Positions 43,513 to 50,131 of a stretch of DNA of 50,131 nt are shown here, in pieces. The DNA comes from CBIHON01 sp966211965 (GTDB lineage: Bacteria > Pseudomonadota > Gammaproteobacteria > Burkholderiales > Burkholderiaceae_D). Positions within the stretch are counted from its first letter, which is position 1. Each line of letters opens with the position of its first letter. The notes below the pieces were generated by a model that saw only the letters and a program-made list of their open reading frames with translations, did not search any database and was not told where the DNA came from. Where the stretch lies: positions 1 to 50,131 of the forward strand of contig CBIHON010000037.1 in assembly GCA_966211965.1 (NCBI GenBank), written 5' to 3'. The translations under genes and the position numbers were made by a program.

Positions 43513-44172
43513 ATGCCTCTTAGCACACCCCGCGCCATACTCTTCGACCTTGACGGCACTCTTGCCGATACCGCGCCCGACCTTGCCGCCGCAATGAACC
43601 TGCTGCGCGTCAACCGCGGTCTGGCACCGACGCCGTATGAGGTGCTACGCCCCGTGGCCTCATCAGGGGCACGCGGCCTGATTCACGCGTCTTTTGGCCT
43701 AAAGCCGGACGACGAAGGCTACGAAGACTTGCGTATAAGTTTCCTCGACAACTACGCCGCAGGACTTGCGGTGAAAACTCGTTTGTTCGACGGTGTTGCC
43801 ACCTTGCTCGACGCCTTGCAGGAACGCGGTTTGGCATGGGGCATCGTCACCAACAAGGCCGCACGTTTCACCGACCAATTAGTCTCCCAAATCGGTCTCC
43901 AGCACGCTGCCTGCGTAATCTCCGGCGACACCACTCCGCATCTGAAACCGCACCCGGCCTCGCTCCTGGAGGCTGCCAGCCGCCTTGCGTTAGCTCCGCA
44001 AGACTGCTGGTATGTCGGTGATGATCTGCGCGACATCCAGGCCGGTCATGCAGCCGGCATGCAAACTATTGCCGCAGCTTGGGGCTACTGCGGCCACGCC
44101 GAACCGATGGCATGGAATGCAAATGCTATGGTCCAAGCGCCATTGGACTTGCTCAGCTTAATACCCAAATAA
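43513..44172 (+). CDS. gph: Phosphoglycolate phosphatase (HAD superfamily)
   Basis: A 219-residue HAD hydrolase dephosphorylating 2-phosphoglycolate from DNA repair or oxygenation. The start at ATG 43,513 gives MPLSTPRAILFDLDGTLADTAPDLAAAMN with motif I DLDGT; motif II 'IVTNK', motif III 'KPHPASL' and motif IV 'YVGDDLRDIQAGHAAG' are all present. Length and order after ubiG are typical. It is followed by a short gap and ssrA. Confidence 0.95.
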   Translation: MPLSTPRAILFDLDGTLADTAPDLAAAMNLLRVNRGLAPTPYEVLRPVASSGARGLIHASFGLKPDDEGYEDLRISFLDNYAAGLAVKTRLFDGVATLLDALQERGLAWGIVTNKAARFTDQLVSQIGLQHAACVISGDTTPHLKPHPASLLEAASRLALAPQDCWYVGDDLRDIQAGHAAGMQTIAAAWGYCGHAEPMAWNANAMVQAPLDLLSLIPK

Positions 44173-44250
44173 TCAACAGCAATCAAGCAAGATTTATTTG
44201 TTGTAAAAACATGCCCTTGAAACTCGTCGAACAGGGGCCATCTAATACAG

Positions 44251-44256
44251 TACAAT
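44251..44256 (+). promoter_or_regulatory. Likely -10 element of the ssrA promoter
   Basis: TACAAT lies 12 bases before the predicted tmRNA 5' end at 44,269. A matching -35 is poorly defined (CGAACA, spacer 17). RNase P would trim the transcript to the mature end. Confidence 0.35.
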
Positions 44257-44268
44257 AGAATCTTTTTT

Positions 44269-44628
44269 GGGGGCGACTTGGTTTCGACAGGGGTTGCAAA
44301 GCAGTGCAGGGCATACCGAGGACTGGTTACCTCGTAAATACATCCAGAACAAACTAAACGCTAACGATTCTAGTTACGCACTGGCCGCTTAATACCGGCT
44401 AGCTCTACACCATCTCTTCCCTGGGGTGGGCTGGCAACAGCAGTAGAGTCATTCACAGGGAATCGCTTCAAGCCGGGTCACTTGACTTGAAGCTAAATTC
44501 AAGGTGACTCGCCTGTCCGCAGCGTGCGCGTCCGCGTCGTACGGGTTAAATCAAATGGCAGCGCTAAGTATGTAGAACTGTCTGTAGAGGATTTCTGGAC
44601 GCGGGTTCGATTCCCGCCGCCTCCACCA
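44269..44628 (+). ncRNA. ssrA: tmRNA (ssrA), trans-translation RNA
   Basis: The 5' end GGGGGCGACTTGG and the 3' end CGCCTCCACCA pair as a tRNA-like acceptor stem (GGGGGCG with CGCCUCC, one G-U). The T-arm GGGTTCGATTCCC and the 3' CCA are encoded. The internal tag frame at 44,360-44,392 encodes ANDSSYALAA followed by TAA, the expected form of the degradation tag. tmRNA rescues stalled ribosomes with SmpB. The 3' end is a preferred integration target for genomic islands. Confidence 0.98.
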
Positions 44629-44635
44629 CCAACAC

Positions 44636-44668
44636 AAGGCCAACGGTGCTCCGTTGGCCTTTTTTATT
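44636..44668 (+). terminator. ssrA terminator
   Basis: AAGGCCAACGG and CCGTTGGCCTT form an 11-bp stem with a TGCT loop, followed by TTTTTATT, eight bases after the tmRNA 3' end. Confidence 0.95.
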
Positions 44669-44997
44669 GGGTGTCCCGCGTACTGGCGCGGGTTGCCGAG
44701 GGTTCTTGCGGACTTCGCCGGTTCGCGGGCTCCCTGAATTCGGGTCGTTTTCTCTCTCTCCGGGCCGTTTTTCTCTCCCAAGACATTCCTACGAAAAGCC
44801 CGAAGTCCGCAAGTGCCATTGCTTGTGCCATTAAAAATCAATAACTTACGCGCGGATGAATCGAACGGTTTTATTTTGGCATTGGATAGGAAAAGGAAAC
44901 CACCTCGATTCAGCGAGTGGAGAATACATAATCGCCCGCAGCTGAACTCGACCTAAAGCAGCCTTCACGACCAGCAGAAAATGACGATCAAGGAGCG
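44669..44997. other. Gene-free stretch after tmRNA
   Basis: No coding region can be supported here. It has imperfect direct and inverted runs (CGCGTACTGGCGCGGG, CCGGTTCGCGGG) but no second copy of the tmRNA 3' end that would mark an attachment site, and no integrase is visible in the window. Confidence 0.45.
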
Positions 44998-45477
44998 TCA
45001 ACCGCGCCGGGCCGCTTCGATCGCAGCAATGTCAATTTTTCCCATCTGCATCATCGCCTCAAAAGCACGCTTGGCCGCCGCGCGGTCAGGATCGGCAATC
45101 GCGGCAGTGAGGGCGCGCGGCGTGATCTGCCACGAAATGCCCCACTTGTCCTTGCACCAGCCGCATGCACTTTCCTGGCCGCCGTTTCCGACGATCGCAT
45201 TCCACAAGCGGTTGGTTTCGGCCTGATTGTCGGTCGCTACCTGGAAGGAGAAAGCCTCGCTGTGCTTGAACGCCGGACCACCGTTGAGGCCGATACAAGG
45301 AATGCCCATCACGGTGAACTCGACCATCAAGACATCGCCCTGCTTGCCAGAGGGATAGTCACCGGGCGCGCGATGGATCGTTCCCACCGCGCTGTCCGGA
45401 AACGTCTCGGCGTAGAATTGCGCGGCGTCTGCTGCAGTACCGTTGAACCAGAGACAAATCGTGTTCTTGCTGACCAT
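44998..45477 (-). CDS. VOC-superfamily (PhnB-like) protein
   Basis: A 159-residue glyoxalase/bleomycin-resistance-type protein of the PhnB/'3-demethylubiquinone methyltransferase-like' group. The start MVSKNTICLWFNGTAADAAQFYAETFPDS at 45,477 follows a TAGGAGAA site. It shows the repeated beta-alpha-beta-beta-beta module ('EFTVMGIPCIGLNGGPAFKHSEAFSFQV') and 'CGWCKDKWGISWQITPRAL'. The function is unknown; this annotation name is often misleading and no ubiquinone role is implied. It is the first of three small minus-strand genes after ssrA. Confidence 0.9.
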   Translation of the reverse strand: MVSKNTICLWFNGTAADAAQFYAETFPDSAVGTIHRAPGDYPSGKQGDVLMVEFTVMGIPCIGLNGGPAFKHSEAFSFQVATDNQAETNRLWNAIVGNGGQESACGWCKDKWGISWQITPRALTAAIADPDRAAAKRAFEAMMQMGKIDIAAIEAARRG

Positions 45478-45631
45478 TTTCGTTCTCCTACAGATGATAT
45501 GAAGTACATGGCTCAAACATTTGGAGGCTCTCAAGCAATTGGCGTTCCTTCGCGGATCGGCCGCCACGACAACGGTCCTGAGTGACCGCTCGTGGCCGAG
45601 CCCTGCCAGTCGGTAGCGAAGCTGTTGTGGC

Positions 45632-46048
45632 CTACTTTGGTCGCCTTGACCTTGCCTTTATACCGGATGTGTTGAGAGCGACTGCGGCACGGATGAGCGC
45701 CTTGAAGGCGTCCGTGTCGACCTCCTCGCCTTCCTGGATGTCAATCGCGCGCCTGGTGTTGCCGTCGAGACTCGAATTGAAGAGCCTTGCCGGGTCCTCT
45801 AGCGATGCGCCCTTGAGGAAGGTCAACTTCACTTTCGCCTTGTAAGATTCGCCGGTGCAAATGATCCCGTCATGCGACCATACGGGCGTGTCCATCCACT
45901 TCCACTCCTCCACGATGTCCGGGTCCGCTTCTTTGATGAGCTTGCGCATCCTGCTCAAGGCTTCCCCGCGCCAGTCCCCGAGCTCAGCGATTCTTTTATC
46001 AATCAGCTCGGATGCCGACTGGTCCTCGGTCGAACCCGACTTTTTCAT
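45632..46048 (-). CDS. DUF1801 family protein
   Basis: A 138-residue protein with the DUF1801 pattern: 'LIDKRIAELGDWRGEALSRMRKLIKEADPDIVEEWKW', 'PVWSHDGIICTGESYKAKVKLTFLKGASLEDP' and 'LIRAAVALN'. It is cytoplasmic, usually under 150 residues, of unknown biochemical role, and often found near SRPBCC and VOC proteins as here. It has a good ribosome site (AGGAGGAGC). It is probably cotranscribed with the VOC gene or from a nearby promoter. Confidence 0.9.
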   Translation of the reverse strand: MKKSGSTEDQSASELIDKRIAELGDWRGEALSRMRKLIKEADPDIVEEWKWMDTPVWSHDGIICTGESYKAKVKLTFLKGASLEDPARLFNSSLDGNTRRAIDIQEGEEVDTDAFKALIRAAVALNTSGIKARSRRPK

Positions 46049-46095
46049 GCGCTCCTCCTAAATTCTTAGGCTCTTCCAGAATGCGTCACAAGTTA

Positions 46096-46503
46096 TTACC
46101 TGTTCGCCTCAACATGACGAGCAAAGTTGTTGAGAATGGCTTGCCACCCTTGCTGTTGCTGCTCGACAGAATGCGTTGGCTCACTATCGAACGTTACGCG
46201 TACCTTTACACCATTGAGGCTGTCGGCAAACTCGACTTGCGCCATACGATCGCCAAACGAGTACTCAATCAGCTCGTGCTCTACGATTTTTGTATAGGTT
46301 CCGGCGAAATCAAATCCCATGCTGCCGTCTTTTGCTTCCATGCGCGAGGAAAAGAGACCGCCCACGCGCAAATCCACCGTGGCAACGGTCGTGTGCCAAT
46401 CATCAGATGCAGCATTCCACTGTTTAATGTGCTCGGGTGTCGTATAGGCACGCCAGACTTGCTCGATGGGTGCCACGACGGTAGTTTCAACACTGATTTT
46501 CAT
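46096..46503 (-). CDS. SRPBCC (AHSA1-type) protein
   Basis: A 135-residue START/Bet v1-like ligand-binding fold of the Aha1-domain group: 'VVAPIEQVWRAYTTPEHIKQWNAASDDWHT', 'DLRVGGLFSSRMEAKDGSMGFDFAGTYTKI' and 'GWQAILNNFARHVEA'. Such proteins bind hydrophobic ligands; the specific ligand is unknown. It is the third minus-strand small gene and faces away from the CBASS operon, whose start is 372 bases away. Confidence 0.9.
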   Translation of the reverse strand: MKISVETTVVAPIEQVWRAYTTPEHIKQWNAASDDWHTTVATVDLRVGGLFSSRMEAKDGSMGFDFAGTYTKIVEHELIEYSFGDRMAQVEFADSLNGVKVRVTFDSEPTHSVEQQQQGWQAILNNFARHVEANR

Positions 46504-46814
46504 AGAGAGCCTTCTGTTTGATAGTAACTAATTGCATATTTATCAGGATAGCTGAGGCCGTTATGCAAGGTCGCCGACCTTAAACACGGATGCCATATTC
46601 ACGAAAAACCGCCCCCCAGACACGCGAAGTCCAATCTGGGGCCAGTGTAAAAGCAAATTGTATTGCCAACAACAATAGACGGGGATGCCGAGCGGTTATG
46701 AACGTCAGCTTTCCGGCCAGCACTGAAATGGCTGATTCTGGCCTGAGTTAAGTTGATCGAGTAGGTGAGACTCAGTCCGCCATCGCTACAATCTGCTTGA
46801 GTAAAGGGAACAAC

Positions 46815-46868
46815 TTGCATTCAGGCATGTCTATCCCCATATAAACTATGAACTAAATCTCGGAGGAG
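46815..46868 (+). promoter_or_regulatory. Promoter and ribosome site of the CBASS operon
   Basis: TTGCAT at 46,815 is followed at 17-19 bases by CATATAAA (46,838-46,845), a reasonable sigma-70 pair. The ribosome site GGAGGAG (46,862-46,868) lies 6 bases before the second GTG (46,875), which fits initiation better than the GTG at 46,869. The rest of 46,504-46,814 holds no supported gene; a 73-codon minus frame there lacks a ribosome site. Confidence 0.45.
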
Positions 46869-46874
46869 GTGGGT

Positions 46875-47876
46875 GTGGTTCCAAACGCGCGTTTTATAGA
46901 ACTTCTGGCTGATATAGAGCCTAGCCCCACGACACAAAACCACTCTTCCACTGCGCATACATCCGTCCGCAACTTTCTCAGATCTCATTCTTCATTCAAG
47001 AATCGCTGGGAAAGTGACTTCCTTGCCGGAAGCTACGCGCGAAACACTGCCATACGCCCGAAAAGGACTGAGGACGGATACGAGCGACCCGACGTCGATA
47101 TTATTATCGTAACAAGCTTTAGCGCATCAGATCATCCAGACGACGTGCTGGAAGAGCTCAGCGACGCACTTGAGGATGGGTTTACGGTCGAGCGTATCAA
47201 CAAACGTTCTGTACGCGTAGGCACCACTAATGCGGAGATTGACGTGGTCCCAGTTATTGAGTCAGGAGTAGCCTATCAACTCCCTGACAGAGATCTCGGC
47301 TATTGGAAATCAACGAACCCACCCGGTCATAATGACTGGAGCCGCAGCCAAAACGCCACATTCAATGGACGTTTTAAGCCACTCGTCAAACTGTTCAAAT
47401 GGTGGCGTCGCGAGAACCGTACAGGAAAACGGCCGAAAGGCTTCATTCTGGAAGTGCTCGTGTCAAAACATGCTCCATCTGACGAAAGCCACTACGGTGA
47501 AGCTTTCACCCAGATGCTTGAAAGCATCTATTCATCCTATAGTACTCTTGCCGAGATCGGCATTAAGCCTGCAATCGATGATCCAAGCCTTCCGGGAAAC
47601 GACATTCTGTCAAAAGTGTCAATCACTGACTGGAAAAACTTTATCGAGCGCGTTCGCGTTCATGCCTCTTATGCTCGGCGAGCCCAGGATGAGGACGATA
47701 TGGAGGAAGCTACTCGCTTATGGCGTAAGCTCTTCGGAGATCGTTTCAAAGCTACAGCCAACACTGCGAAGGCTGAAAGCTTAGCGAGCTACGCCACTGC
47801 ACCGATCGTTGCCACGACAGGCTATACGTTTCCCAACAGTCCTGTCACACCGACCAAGCCTCGCGGGTTCGCATGA
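46875..47876 (+). CDS. CD-NTase (CBASS nucleotide cyclase)
   Basis: A 333-residue nucleotidyltransferase of the cGAS/DncV-like family, started at the GTG at 46,875 because of ribosome-site spacing. The active site reads G52-S53-Y-A-R-N-T-A-I, then D73-V-D75, then the third Asp in 'NAEIDVVPV' (Asp123), followed by a helical lobe. It should make a cyclic di- or trinucleotide signal after phage infection. The product cannot be read from the sequence. The C-terminus ends PRGFA; a terminal Gly/Ala tail is what Cap2 enzymes attach to targets. It overlaps the next gene by ATGA. The nearest alternatives, an OAS-like RNA-type transferase, lack the E2-E1 partner. Confidence 0.93.
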   Translation: MVPNARFIELLADIEPSPTTQNHSSTAHTSVRNFLRSHSSFKNRWESDFLAGSYARNTAIRPKRTEDGYERPDVDIIIVTSFSASDHPDDVLEELSDALEDGFTVERINKRSVRVGTTNAEIDVVPVIESGVAYQLPDRDLGYWKSTNPPGHNDWSRSQNATFNGRFKPLVKLFKWWRRENRTGKRPKGFILEVLVSKHAPSDESHYGEAFTQMLESIYSSYSTLAEIGIKPAIDDPSLPGNDILSKVSITDWKNFIERVRVHASYARRAQDEDDMEEATRLWRKLFGDRFKATANTAKAESLASYATAPIVATTGYTFPNSPVTPTKPRGFA

Positions 47877-49567
47877 AATTGTGGTGGCTGACGAACTTCG
47901 CGCGCGTCGGCACTGAGAAGGCGGCGGTCGAACACCTCGCTGCTACCGAAGGCTGGTTCGCCCTTTCAAACTGGCGCATCAATGCTTTCCGCTTCTCTGT
48001 CGACGGCATAATTACGGCACATGGAGTCGAATACCCTGTGCGCCTCATTTACCCAGATCAGTTTCCATTGGTACCAGCTTGGGTAGAGCCTCAAGATTCA
48101 GATGCCAAGTGGAGCAAGCACCAATATGGCAAGGGTGGTTCGCTCTGCCTCGAACTTCGACCAGATAACTGGTCGCCCGATGCATCTGGGGCCGATGTAC
48201 TACGCAGTGCCTATAACTTGCTGCATGCAGAGAATCCCCTTGGAGACGGGGAGCACAACCGCGTACCCTCTGCTCACCAGATCGGCGACTTGCAGTCCTA
48301 CGATTGGGGAACAGAGCCGGTTTTGATCGGCTCCGGTTGTTTAGAACGCATTTGTAATGGTACGTCTGAAAACGTTCGTGCCCTACGTTGGATGGCTGAT
48401 GACAGCGTGTGGCCGATCCTGGTATTCGACGCCATGGACTCCTCTCAGCCTAGACATCCTCCGTCCTTTGATCTCGGCACACTGCGACACGAACTGCCAG
48501 TAGTCATTGTACGAGCCGCCCCTCTTGATCCTGCGCCATCCGATCGGGCTGCACTCGCATCTGCCCTGAACATCGAACTTGGTTCTGACCTCTACCAAGG
48601 GGCGCTTGTCGCAATTGTCGTTAACGAGAAATATGCTACTCCGTTTCATTCTGCAAATGCTGGGTCCGTATTTGCGCGAAAATGGGTCGTGCTTCCCGAC
48701 GAACCAGGTGCGCGTTCTGGCCGTGCCGAGACGGCAATTGGTAAGAGTGTCGCCATCGTTGGTCTTGGATCGGCAGGTTCAAAAATCGCTGAAATACTAC
48801 TGCGTTCCGGCATCAATAACCTCGTTCTGATTGATGGAGACGTGTTGCTGCCTGTCAACTTGGAACGCCACATCTTGGATTGGCGAGACGTCGGATTTCG
48901 GAAGGCGAATGCTGTCAAGCGTCGGCTGCTTCATATCACACCTGGGGCAAGCATCAAGGTAATTGCCACTAATCTGAATTGGCAACGTTCAGCAAAAACA
49001 CATGCGGATCACGTTGAAGCATTGGCAGCGTGCGACATGATCGTGAACGCAACTGGCGACGCTCCAAGCTCCCTCCTAATCGGGGCGATCGCTACGGAGA
49101 ACGAAAAGCCATTCGTCTCGGTTGAAGTTTTTGAAGGTGGTCTCGGCGCACTTATCGCCCGCTCACTGCCAGGACGAGACCCACCCTATGTTGTTGGCCA
49201 GGCCGCCTACATCGCCTATTGTGAGCAAATGAAGGTCGAACCACCTCCGAGTGGACATGGAACTTACGATGCTCTCACAGAAGCCGGGACTCCTATCGTA
49301 GCGGACGATGCAGCAGTCACGATCGCAGCCGCACACGCAGCTCGCGTCATCCTCGATATCCTAGACTCACGAGTCGGACCAACCGATACCGCATGGCTCC
49401 TTTTCGGATGCCGCAATGGCTGGCTGTTCCAACGGCACGGACACACAATCAGTCTCGATGTCGGTTCAGCACCTCCACGTATGGAAGCTATCGATGATAT
49501 CGAAGCGCGCGTGTTCGTTCTTGCTCTGGCCAAGGAGGCAATTAATGCGACTGCGCCTTCCATTTGA
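47873..49567 (+). CDS. cap2: E2-E1 fusion (Cap2-like) of type II CBASS
   Basis: A 564-residue protein. Residues about 1-130 form an E2-like domain with candidate catalytic Cys92 in 'GGSLCLELRPDNWSP'. After a linker and an intermediate region (about 130-285), the C-terminal half is a ThiF/E1 adenylation domain: GLGSAGS at 297-303, 'LIDGDVLLPVNLERH' with Asp321, Asn329 and Arg332. Cys450 ('AYCEQ') is the best candidate for the E1 thioester Cys, but this is uncertain. Cap2 conjugates the CD-NTase C-terminus to a target and primes cyclic-nucleotide production. It overlaps both neighbours (ATGA; 23 bases with the JAMM gene). Confidence 0.92.
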   Translation: MKLWWLTNFARVGTEKAAVEHLAATEGWFALSNWRINAFRFSVDGIITAHGVEYPVRLIYPDQFPLVPAWVEPQDSDAKWSKHQYGKGGSLCLELRPDNWSPDASGADVLRSAYNLLHAENPLGDGEHNRVPSAHQIGDLQSYDWGTEPVLIGSGCLERICNGTSENVRALRWMADDSVWPILVFDAMDSSQPRHPPSFDLGTLRHELPVVIVRAAPLDPAPSDRAALASALNIELGSDLYQGALVAIVVNEKYATPFHSANAGSVFARKWVVLPDEPGARSGRAETAIGKSVAIVGLGSAGSKIAEILLRSGINNLVLIDGDVLLPVNLERHILDWRDVGFRKANAVKRRLLHITPGASIKVIATNLNWQRSAKTHADHVEALAACDMIVNATGDAPSSLLIGAIATENEKPFVSVEVFEGGLGALIARSLPGRDPPYVVGQAAYIAYCEQMKVEPPPSGHGTYDALTEAGTPIVADDAAVTIAAAHAARVILDILDSRVGPTDTAWLLFGCRNGWLFQRHGHTISLDVGSAPPRMEAIDDIEARVFVLALAKEAINATAPSI

Positions 49568-50006
49568 CCAAATCAAATTGCTACGCGAAACATTGCGAAA
49601 AGCGGGTGTAAAAGAAATTGGCGGCCAGATCTTTGGTGAGCAACTTGCCCCCTCTGATTTCAAGGCCACTGAGTTCACATTCCAGAAGCGCCCAGGCACA
49701 CTCGCTCGTTTTATCGTCGACCTCGTACAAACTGCTTGCGATGCTATGCGCTTCTTTGATCGTACTGAACATAATTACACGCGCTTCAACTATATCGGCG
49801 AGTGGCATAGCCATCCTAGCTTCGAGGTGCACCCCAGCGGCACCGATATTGCTACCATGCGGGGCTTGGTTACCGATCATGAATTCCAAGGCAACTTCGC
49901 TGTTTTGATGATCATACGACTCGATGAAGATACCCTCGCCTGCGGAGCATGGCTTTTCGACCCGTCGGGGCAAAAGCAGCCCGTCACTTTGGAAATGGAA
50001 CCATGA
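49545..50006 (+). CDS. cap3: JAMM/MPN+ isopeptidase (Cap3-like)
   Basis: A 153-residue metalloprotease begun at the ATG at 49,545 after AAGGAGG; a longer frame from 49,416 lies inside cap2. The zinc and catalytic residues Glu24, His88, His90, Ser98 and Asp101 are all present in the pattern H-S-H-P-x6-S-x2-D ('EWHSHPSFEVHPSGTD'). Cap3 cleaves the CD-NTase from its targets and keeps CBASS in check. It overlaps cap2 by 23 bases and the next ORF by ATGA, so translation is coupled. Confidence 0.95.
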   Translation: MRLRLPFDQIKLLRETLRKAGVKEIGGQIFGEQLAPSDFKATEFTFQKRPGTLARFIVDLVQTACDAMRFFDRTEHNYTRFNYIGEWHSHPSFEVHPSGTDIATMRGLVTDHEFQGNFAVLMIIRLDEDTLACGAWLFDPSGQKQPVTLEMEP

Positions 50007-50125
50007 TCTCTCAGAACGGACCGACACTCACTAACGCAAAAGGCATGGGTGGAATCATTGCCCAGGATGGATTCGATTACAGCCTGTTTGAAAATGAGAT
50101 TTTATTGAAGTCCGAACAAGTCTAA
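50003..50125 (+). CDS. 40-codon ORF at the effector position, possibly a truncated Cap4/DUF4297 start
   Basis: ATG at 50,003 overlaps the cap3 stop (ATGA) and a stop appears at 50,123-50,125, six bases before the window ends. The frame encodes 40 residues, beginning MISQNGPTLTNAK, with GMGGIIAQDGFDY at about residues 14-26. That G-G-x-x-A-x-x-G-F-x-Y spacing recalls the N-terminal 'GG..A..GFxYQ' motif of DUF4297/Cap4-type nuclease effectors (from memory, not searched). It may be a premature stop or frameshift of an effector, or a genuine small CBASS protein. Missing downstream sequence prevents a decision. Confidence 0.4.
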   Translation: MISQNGPTLTNAKGMGGIIAQDGFDYSLFENEILLKSEQV

Positions 50126-50131
50126 TCACCT

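Noticed and set aside
44524..44844. Plus-strand frame overlapping the tmRNA 3' half
   Set aside because: It reads through structured tmRNA and terminator sequence and cannot be a gene.
46599..46820. 73-codon minus-strand frame upstream of the CBASS operon
   Set aside because: No ribosome site, no recognisable domain, and it lies across the promoter region.

Overview
The window comes from a betaproteobacterium of the order Burkholderiales, most likely family Oxalobacteraceae (Herbaspirillum/Herminiimonas/Collimonas relatives). This rests on the gyrA-serC-pheA-hisC-tyrA-aroA-cmk-rpsA-ihfB-lapA-lapB-ugd-hldE-type block, Burkholderiales-type OmpA proteins carrying the 'GLCWRTGYWTP' signature, ubiG-gph next to ssrA (tmRNA), and a groESL operon with both a sigma-32-like promoter and a CIRCE operator. 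No identification by database search was possible.

Layout. 1-6.9 kb is accessory or regulatory: a tightly coupled operon of a winged-helix-like protein, two DUF5985 membrane proteins and an M48-like lipoprotein whose zinc motif is damaged. Then come an orphan small gene, a compact HTH-like protein, a long gene-poor stretch, a broken cheW and an intact methyl-accepting chemotaxis protein. 7.2-8.0 kb is an IS66-family remnant that stops just short of the groES promoter. 8.2-24.5 kb is mostly housekeeping: groES-groEL, a YfcE-type phosphodiesterase, an enoyl-CoA hydratase, an RbgA/YlqF GTPase, a GntR regulator with an isochorismatase-family hydrolase and a PLP lyase, a histone-deacetylase-family hydrolase, the moxR-DUF58-tgpA-mltB cassette, yaeQ, a DUF1415 gene, a second copy of the HTH-like protein, and cysM. 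24.5-40.8 kb on the minus strand holds a ComEA-like secreted protein, heptose kinase, ugd, lapB, lapA, ihfB, rpsA, cmk and the aromatic/serine/histidine biosynthesis run up to gyrA. 41-44.2 kb has two tandem OmpA-family genes, ubiG and gph.

At 44.27-44.63 kb lies tmRNA (ssrA). Housekeeping order ends there and a presumed island begins: three small minus-strand genes (VOC/PhnB-like, DUF1801, AHSA1/SRPBCC), then a plus-strand anti-phage operon with every gene overlapping the next. The operon encodes a CD-NTase (46,875), an E2-E1 fusion (Cap2-like, 47,873), a JAMM peptidase (Cap3-like, 49,545) and a 40-codon ORF (50,003) that ends six bases before the window does. This is a type II CBASS operon. 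The CD-NTase should make a cyclic nucleotide on infection, Cap2 should conjugate the CD-NTase C-terminus (here ...RGFA) to a target, and Cap3 should reverse this. No complete effector is visible. The short last ORF carries a GGIIAQDGFDY motif that recalls the start of DUF4297/Cap4 nuclease effectors, so it may be a truncated or frameshifted effector.

Other structure: a family of about 120-bp inverted-repeat elements (10,905 and 25,318), a second, unrelated 178-bp inverted-repeat element abutting one of them (25,144), mirrored UUCG terminators around 29.4 kb, and a REP-like hairpin between serC and pheA.
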